From Apricaphanius iberus (Eukaryota; Chordata; Actinopteri; Cyprinodontiformes; Aphaniidae), in assembly GCA_028564705.1 (NCBI GenBank), contig JAPXFQ010000166.1, forward strand, positions 1,550,001 to 1,614,000: a stretch of DNA of 64,000 bases, given 5' to 3'. The notes beneath the pieces were generated by a model, which searched no databases, had not been told where the DNA came from, and saw nothing but the letters and a program-made list of their open reading frames with translations. Both the position numbers and the translations under genes were made by a program. Of the stretch, positions 52,519-64,000 are shown piece by piece. Position 1 is the first letter of the stretch. Every line of letters begins with the position of its first letter.

Positions 52519-53523
52519 CGCTGTGTCCATAGCTTTTTGCCTGATTTGCGCGAACAATTCGCGCTACAGATGCGACGGAAAATTCACGCTGCATTTTATG
52601 TGGTGCATTTTGTGCATTCGCGCTCATGGCGTCTATCGCTCGAGTTGGAAAAATCTGAACTCCAGCGTCAAACCGTGCCGTGACAACCAATCAGGGGACA
52701 GAGTTTCAGTGATTCTGTGACTGTCATGGAGTCACAGCCTCAGCAGGACATGGAGGAAATACTGATAAACACCGTGGCTACATGACAAAAGCTTTTTTCA
52801 ATACAGACAGGAATAAAACAAATCTTTGTGGGTGGCTCTTAAAAGAGCCGTTTTTGCTGTAAAACCACCTCTCGGCAAAGAATTCAGCCTTGAAACAGCC
52901 TCCTCACCTGGTTTCCTGGTAGCAGCTCCCGCACCACACGCTGCTCAAATATTATAAACTTTTACGAACCACAGACAGATGGACAGCTGCTCAGAAATGT
53001 AGTTGGTGTGTCGGCAGGTGAAGCTTGTACCTTCCCGGCACAAACTGGGCAAGCAGGTCACGTTATCCAGGCGGTGAAGAGGCGGTGTTAATGAGAGTGT
53101 GCTCGCTGGTGTTTATGGATCCCTCCGCCGTAGCTAGATTGTATCTGTAGCTCACCAAACCCCCAATGCAGCGGTCCCAGCTCTACCGGAGGCCAGGCCG
53201 AACACGTAATCCACTCTGTCCTCCGTCAGATCGGAGACCATAGTCAATAATCCACCAGCAGTTGCCCTCTAGCCCCAGCTCCGCTGAAGCCCGGGCCAAA
53301 CACGCTGTCCTCCATCAGCTCGGTCCATAATCCACCGGCAGATGCACCCTAGCCCCAGCTCCGCTGAAGGCCAGTTCGCGCGTGAAAATACCATATTTGA
53401 AGCGCGTCCAGTTCGCTTTGTACACGCTTCAAGGTGCGAATGTGCACGCGAATGTGCACGCGAACAGCTAGGCGTGTGTCGCGCTTTTTAGTCGCTCCTT
53501 TCGCGTTCGGTGTGGACACAGCG
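52519..53523. mobile_element. 1-kb non-autonomous DNA element with TAA duplication
   Basis: Left end CGCTGTGTCCA, right end TGGACACAGCG, perfect inverse over 11 bases, flanked by TAA on both sides (52516-52518 and 53524-53526). The subterminal parts are rich in GCGCGAA/TTCGCGC motifs. The interior is GC-richer than the surroundings, with two near-duplicate stretches (about 53225-53300 and 53270-53370, sharing TAATCCACC-GCAG and CCCCAGCTCCGCTGAAG). A TAA duplication suggests PIF/Harbinger-type mobilisation. No transposase. Confidence 0.85.
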
Positions 53524-53526
53524 TAA

Positions 53527-55049
53527 GACTTGCAAGGGTAGAGGCGTTTTGTCCAGTGTTTTATGGCCACAACATACATTGCTAACTTCACTGCTCACCC
53601 ATAAATATATGTTCTTAAAGTGTTGCACCATCTCAGTGGAGATCAACCTTCCAAAGGTATAAAATCTGTTGCCAAGAAACAGTTTACTAACAAAATAATT
53701 GACCAAACAAACCTCTCTTCTTTACAATTGTTGTAGAATGCCATCAAATTCAGTTATGCAATGACCATTAGCAAATGGTTGCATTTTAGATGTGTGTCCA
53801 GCATTCATTTTTGATCCAACTTTATTAGTGAGAAAAAGTTTAGAAACAAATTCCTTGGTACTAAAATCCTTCCAGTGTCCAAAAATACCTCTACTCTGGG
53901 GAGCTGCAGGTAAGGAACTGTCAATAATGATGCACAGACACACAAGCAGAGAAAAAAAAGTTGATAGCTGTGCCTTAGGCCACAGTCACAAGTTCTCCTA
54001 TTAGGCTTTACTTTACATGCAGCTTGATCAGCAGCACCAAGTTGAGGTGTTGATGCGACTGAGGAGAGGCAGCATGAATAGATAATCCATATGTAAACGC
54101 CAGGGAACGTCCTGTGAGGCGCTGGACTGACAGCAGCAGCAGCAGTTGTTTGTTGTTTGGAGCTGTGACGTAACAGGGCTCAGGTGTGTGCCGCAGAGCA
54201 GACGTTTCTTTCCTAGTTTAAGAGGAAAAAGAGGAGGCAGTGGGGTTGAAAACTGCCCAAGAGAGCTGATTTATATTACGTTTGAACACAGCGACTTTAA
54301 ATCCAAGCATAAAATGAGACGATGTCACGCTATGAAGATGTTTTGACACAAAGAGATCTGTGTATCACAAAATGATCAGGTCCATATCAGGTAAATACAA
54401 AGCAAAGAGCAATGAGTTTCCTTTTTTATGTTGGAGTGATTAGAATAACCTAACCACCTGCTATGAATGCACTTTAACAAATCTGCCTGCTTCCAACGTT
54501 TAAAATCAATCAACCATACAAATCACTTTGAATATCTGAATACTTTAACAAAAAAATGCAAATAGTTTCCTTACTTTCTGCGGCTTCTCAAACTCAATGG
54601 GTTCTGTTTTGTCATTTTATGCAATGTCTGGAAATACATTCATGAAAAGAATACATTTTGTGGGTGGACTGAGAAGAGGTTGAAGCTCAAGCACAGAGTA
54701 GAAACGGCACATTATGTAACATACATACAGTAGAGGTAAAGTGAATTAAAAACCTTCAGTATGAATCAGGATGTCAAGGACTTTATCTAGTCATGGTAGA
54801 AGGAAAATACATTCTCATTCCACGGGATGTTAAATGTATTGAGGGCAAAAAAAAAAAAAGTTCTTTCTTTTTTTTGCCAGGTTCTATAGTTATTTATATC
54901 TAATGTTAAGCATTTAAAACCATACAACAAATTCCACATAATTAATTTAATAAAACCTAAGTAAAAATGAAAAACTTTGTGTGAAAATCTTTGTAGGCTC
55001 ATCTTTATCTGGATAATTCAACTTGTCGTTTTCTGTATGACTTTCTCTC
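53527..55049. other. Spacer
   Basis: No supported gene or element; a short CAG run lies at 54133-54144 and an A-run near 54848. Confidence 0.5.
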
Positions 55050-55770
55050 ACTTTAAGGTGGACGAATTTTGACCCCCCTCACCATCTTACCATTGCTTCA
55101 GTTTATTGAGTTTATATGCTTTCATTTGTATGCAGCTGTCTTATGGTTCCACAAGAGCATTTATTCAGATTTAACTGGATTGTTTATCAGGTGTAGATTT
55201 TCTTGATTTGGGATCATTGTCCCATTGGTGACCGAGTCTCAGCTGCTAGATGGCTTCACATTTAAAATTATAATTATGACGGGCAGATTTAAGGAATCTG
55301 TGGGGGCAGAGCATCCTAAAAATCATCATCATTCCACCACCATGGTTGAGACTTGGAAGGAGGTTTATGCTTTGATTTTAATCAAACTATTATGGTACAA
55401 TATCTCTACGTTAATCTCTTCTGTTCAACCGACGTTGTTCTGGAAGTCTTGCTGTTCATCCAGTTGCAAATTTGCGAACACAAGTTGTGCTCTCATGTTT
55501 TTTAAAGGGATGGCATCTTGCTGTTGGCAACACATTCACACATGTCCTTTTTCTAAGGGTACTACCATGAATATTTATCATACTGAAGTCTGTAAACTCT
55601 GATATGTAACTTCAATGTTTTTCACTGTTTTTTTTTTAGCATTGCGTGGTCTTATAAGAGGGATTCTGCACAGAAGATTGGCTTAAGTTGTCTTAATTGT
55701 ATTCCACATTTTAATAATCTCTCCAATAGCAGAATGATGAACTCAAAATATTTGAAAGGTGTATCCTGTC
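55050..55770 (-). mobile_element. Decayed Tc1-like element (minus strand)
   Basis: Minus-strand coding remnants in order: GGATCATTGTCCCATTG (inverse of the QQDND region), ATTCCACCACCATGG (inverse of a HHGGG block), TTGTTCTGGAAGTCTTG (SQKTS-W block inverse), then AGAATGATGAACTCAAA near the N-terminal helix-turn-helix. All frames are broken; ends not found. Confidence 0.65.
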
Positions 55771-56570
55771 TCACCCACTGATCTATGGTGGGAGTAACTC
55801 AGCCCCCATGTGACCATGACAGAACACTGGCAATGCAAAGCAGACACAGCAAATCTTATCAGGCTGATGGCCTGCAATATTCTTTTCATGGATTCAAGAG
55901 TCTGCAAAATAAATTTCTGAATGCGTTTTCCCACATAGGCTGGACTGACAACACATAGACTGACAACACTGATGCTGTACAAGCAATTTTGAACTCTGGT
56001 GTCCTTTTTATGTTGCTTTTATTTGTCTTTTAAAATAAAATGTACCATTTTGGTTGTACAATGTGGCAATAATTATCTTGTCATCTGTTAATGCACTTAG
56101 GCGCACAACTGTACCATTATGGAGACAGATCTACACAATTTCCATTTAAATTAATTCCAACCTTTCACCGATGCAGCTGTCTGTTTTGTGCGCTGGCTTT
56201 TTCCCGTTTGTTGTTTTAGCAGAACTTGTTGGCAGCCAGATGGGCTACTGCAACGAATTGAGTAATTTTAAGGAAAAAACGCTGATGATGAAGAAATACT
56301 ATATGGCAGGCATACTTGTCTGAATCTATAATTAAACCCATTTGCAAACAGAGATTAACTTGGGCGAAAGAAAGAGCGGGGACGACTGGTATTTTATGGA
56401 TTTCTTCATGGGTCACAGCTTTACTGCGATCTTTTTTTTTCTGGTGTAGAGCTTTGTTTGAGCTATCAGATGTCATTCTGTGTTGCACTTTAACAGACTT
56501 GTCCCCCGCCCCTTTCCGCTCCTCATCCTTTTATGGATTCGGGTTTTGGACTGAAATAATCGTGTCCCAG
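55771..56570 (+). other. Spacer upstream of the copine gene
   Basis: No gene recognised. Sequence toward 56500-56650 is C/T-rich and may be the cpne7 promoter. Confidence 0.45.
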
Positions 56571-56775
56571 CTAAAAGCCCACCCTTTTACATCACAGCGG
56601 CTGGACTCCCTCTCTCTTTTTCTCGCAGAGCCGAGCCCACTGCCTCCTCAGCGGTCGAGCAAATGAGTTTCGGAGAAGTCAGAGGAAAGAAAGAAACCAA
56701 TCCGTGTTATTTTTGGAGGAGCGGATTAAACAAGTGTTTTCTTTTATTATTTCAGGAGTAACAGAACAACAGCAG
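56571..56775 (+). other. cpne7: Probable 5' UTR exon of the copine gene
   Basis: A donor AGCAG/GTAGGG at 56775/56776 ends a non-coding segment; the next acceptor is TTTGCAG ending 57504. The left boundary (transcription start) is a guess. Confidence 0.4.
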
Positions 56776-57801
56776 GTAGGGGCTGAGTTTATAGTTGTTG
56801 CCGTGTTTTCCCCGTAAAACTGGAGGACGTCTAAAATAAATGGTCAGTCAGTCGGAAAATTTCATTAGTAGAAAATGTTTTTTTTTCTTAAGGAGAAAAT
56901 GTAAGCGTTCCTTTTTGAATTAACCTTGACTGGACCTGTGTTCACAAGACTAGAGTTAATCGATCGGTGATGAATTATTAACTAAGCGCACAGGAGCCTT
57001 TGCTTACTTGAGTTGCATTTCTGTGTTCTTGAACATAGTCAAAGTTTTGCTTTATTAAAACAGAGTGGGTTACAGGCTTAAAGGTTTAAGGCTTATGTTA
57101 CCCGCTGCCTTCTCGAGTTTAAAGTTTGGGACGAGTGTTGTTGCCGCTGTCGCTGTCCGTGGTGCTAAACGACAAACCTGGATAAATATCAGCCTGCTCT
57201 GACGTACTCACTCCCTTTGCTTATGGAAGCATCAACAGCGTGGCTCCTTCACGCATATCTGTAGGAACATTTTTGCTGTTTCTGTTTGGGCAGTAAAAAC
57301 AAGCAGATAAGAATGAAAACCACTGATCCACTCTGGAGCTTGTTCTCTCACTATGATAAATTGTGCAGAAAATTGCATGATTTCTCATTTTTGTACAGGC
57401 ATCACAATGAAAATGTTTGTAATTCAAATTCACTTCCTTTTCCCTTTATTGCTGGAATTATTTTGACTTAGTCTGGCCTTGTATTATTTTAATGAATCTT
57501 TGCAGGAATCTGACCCAGACTTCTACTAGCCAACACTGCCACCGCCACAACACCACAGAGGTGAGATGAGATTCCTCCCAAGAGGATAACTCTGACAGGC
57601 AGTCATAACAACTCTGCTTTGGTTTACTCCCGTGGGACTCTGCAAGAATCCCTATTTTTGTGACATCTCCACCAAGCCCAAAAGTTTGCCAAGTCTGTGC
57701 TGAGATCCTGCAGCCACTCACTATATCTTCTCCTCCCCTTCTTGGAGCTATCACCAACATCTTCCTGCTTTGCTGGTTGCTGGCAGCCCCCCTCCTCTTG
57801 A

Positions 57802-64000
<6,199 letters not shown>

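Noticed and set aside
55225..55602. 125-codon plus-strand frame
   Set aside because: It overlaps a minus-strand Tc1 relic and is an antisense shadow.

Overview
The window is eukaryotic and almost certainly from a teleost fish, probably a percomorph-type genome. It is AT-rich, with short coding exons in long introns that have canonical splice sites. The protein-coding exons match vertebrate proteins, and the rest is crowded with decayed Tc1/mariner copies, hAT and Harbinger-like elements, non-LTR fragments and microsatellites typical of fish. I cannot name the species.

Five conserved genes lie on the + strand, in this order: the 3' end of nfat5 (1-5076), lysyl-tRNA synthetase kars1 (14607-25863, complete), glycine cleavage H protein gcsh (34313-38356, complete), ribosomal protein L13 rpl13 (45336-49224 coding, complete) and the 5' end of a copine, best match cpne7 (from 57808, running off the right edge). 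All five orthologues lie on human chromosome arm 16q (from memory), so this looks like a compact conserved synteny block. I rebuilt every exon junction by hand. Splice phases close exactly for all complete genes: kars1 577 aa, gcsh 174 aa, rpl13 211 aa.

The genes are housekeeping or stress functions with no operon-like relationship. kars1 has a second, internal first exon encoding a mitochondrial leader. rpl13 carries two related C/D-box snoRNA-like sequences in different introns.

The space between and inside the genes is mostly mobile DNA. The nfat5 penultimate intron holds a hAT-like element (1863-4710, near-perfect 8-bp target duplication) with an RTE-type LINE fragment and a nearly intact Tc1 element nested inside it. 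The kars1-gcsh interval holds two Tc1 copies. One of these was split by a 2.7-kb, extremely GC-rich, A-tailed retro-insertion with a perfect 15-bp target duplication (29857-32587). I cannot assign that element to a family, and it is the best candidate here for something undescribed. Further along are a solo LTR with AGCTG duplications (33582-33857), a broken two-exon gene fragment on the minus strand (39843-41700), a 358-bp MITE in an rpl13 intron, a 1-kb TAA-flanked element (52519-53523), and at least six more Tc1 relics. The right end is cpne7 intron 1, which is mostly unique AT-rich sequence with large AT and TATC microsatellites.
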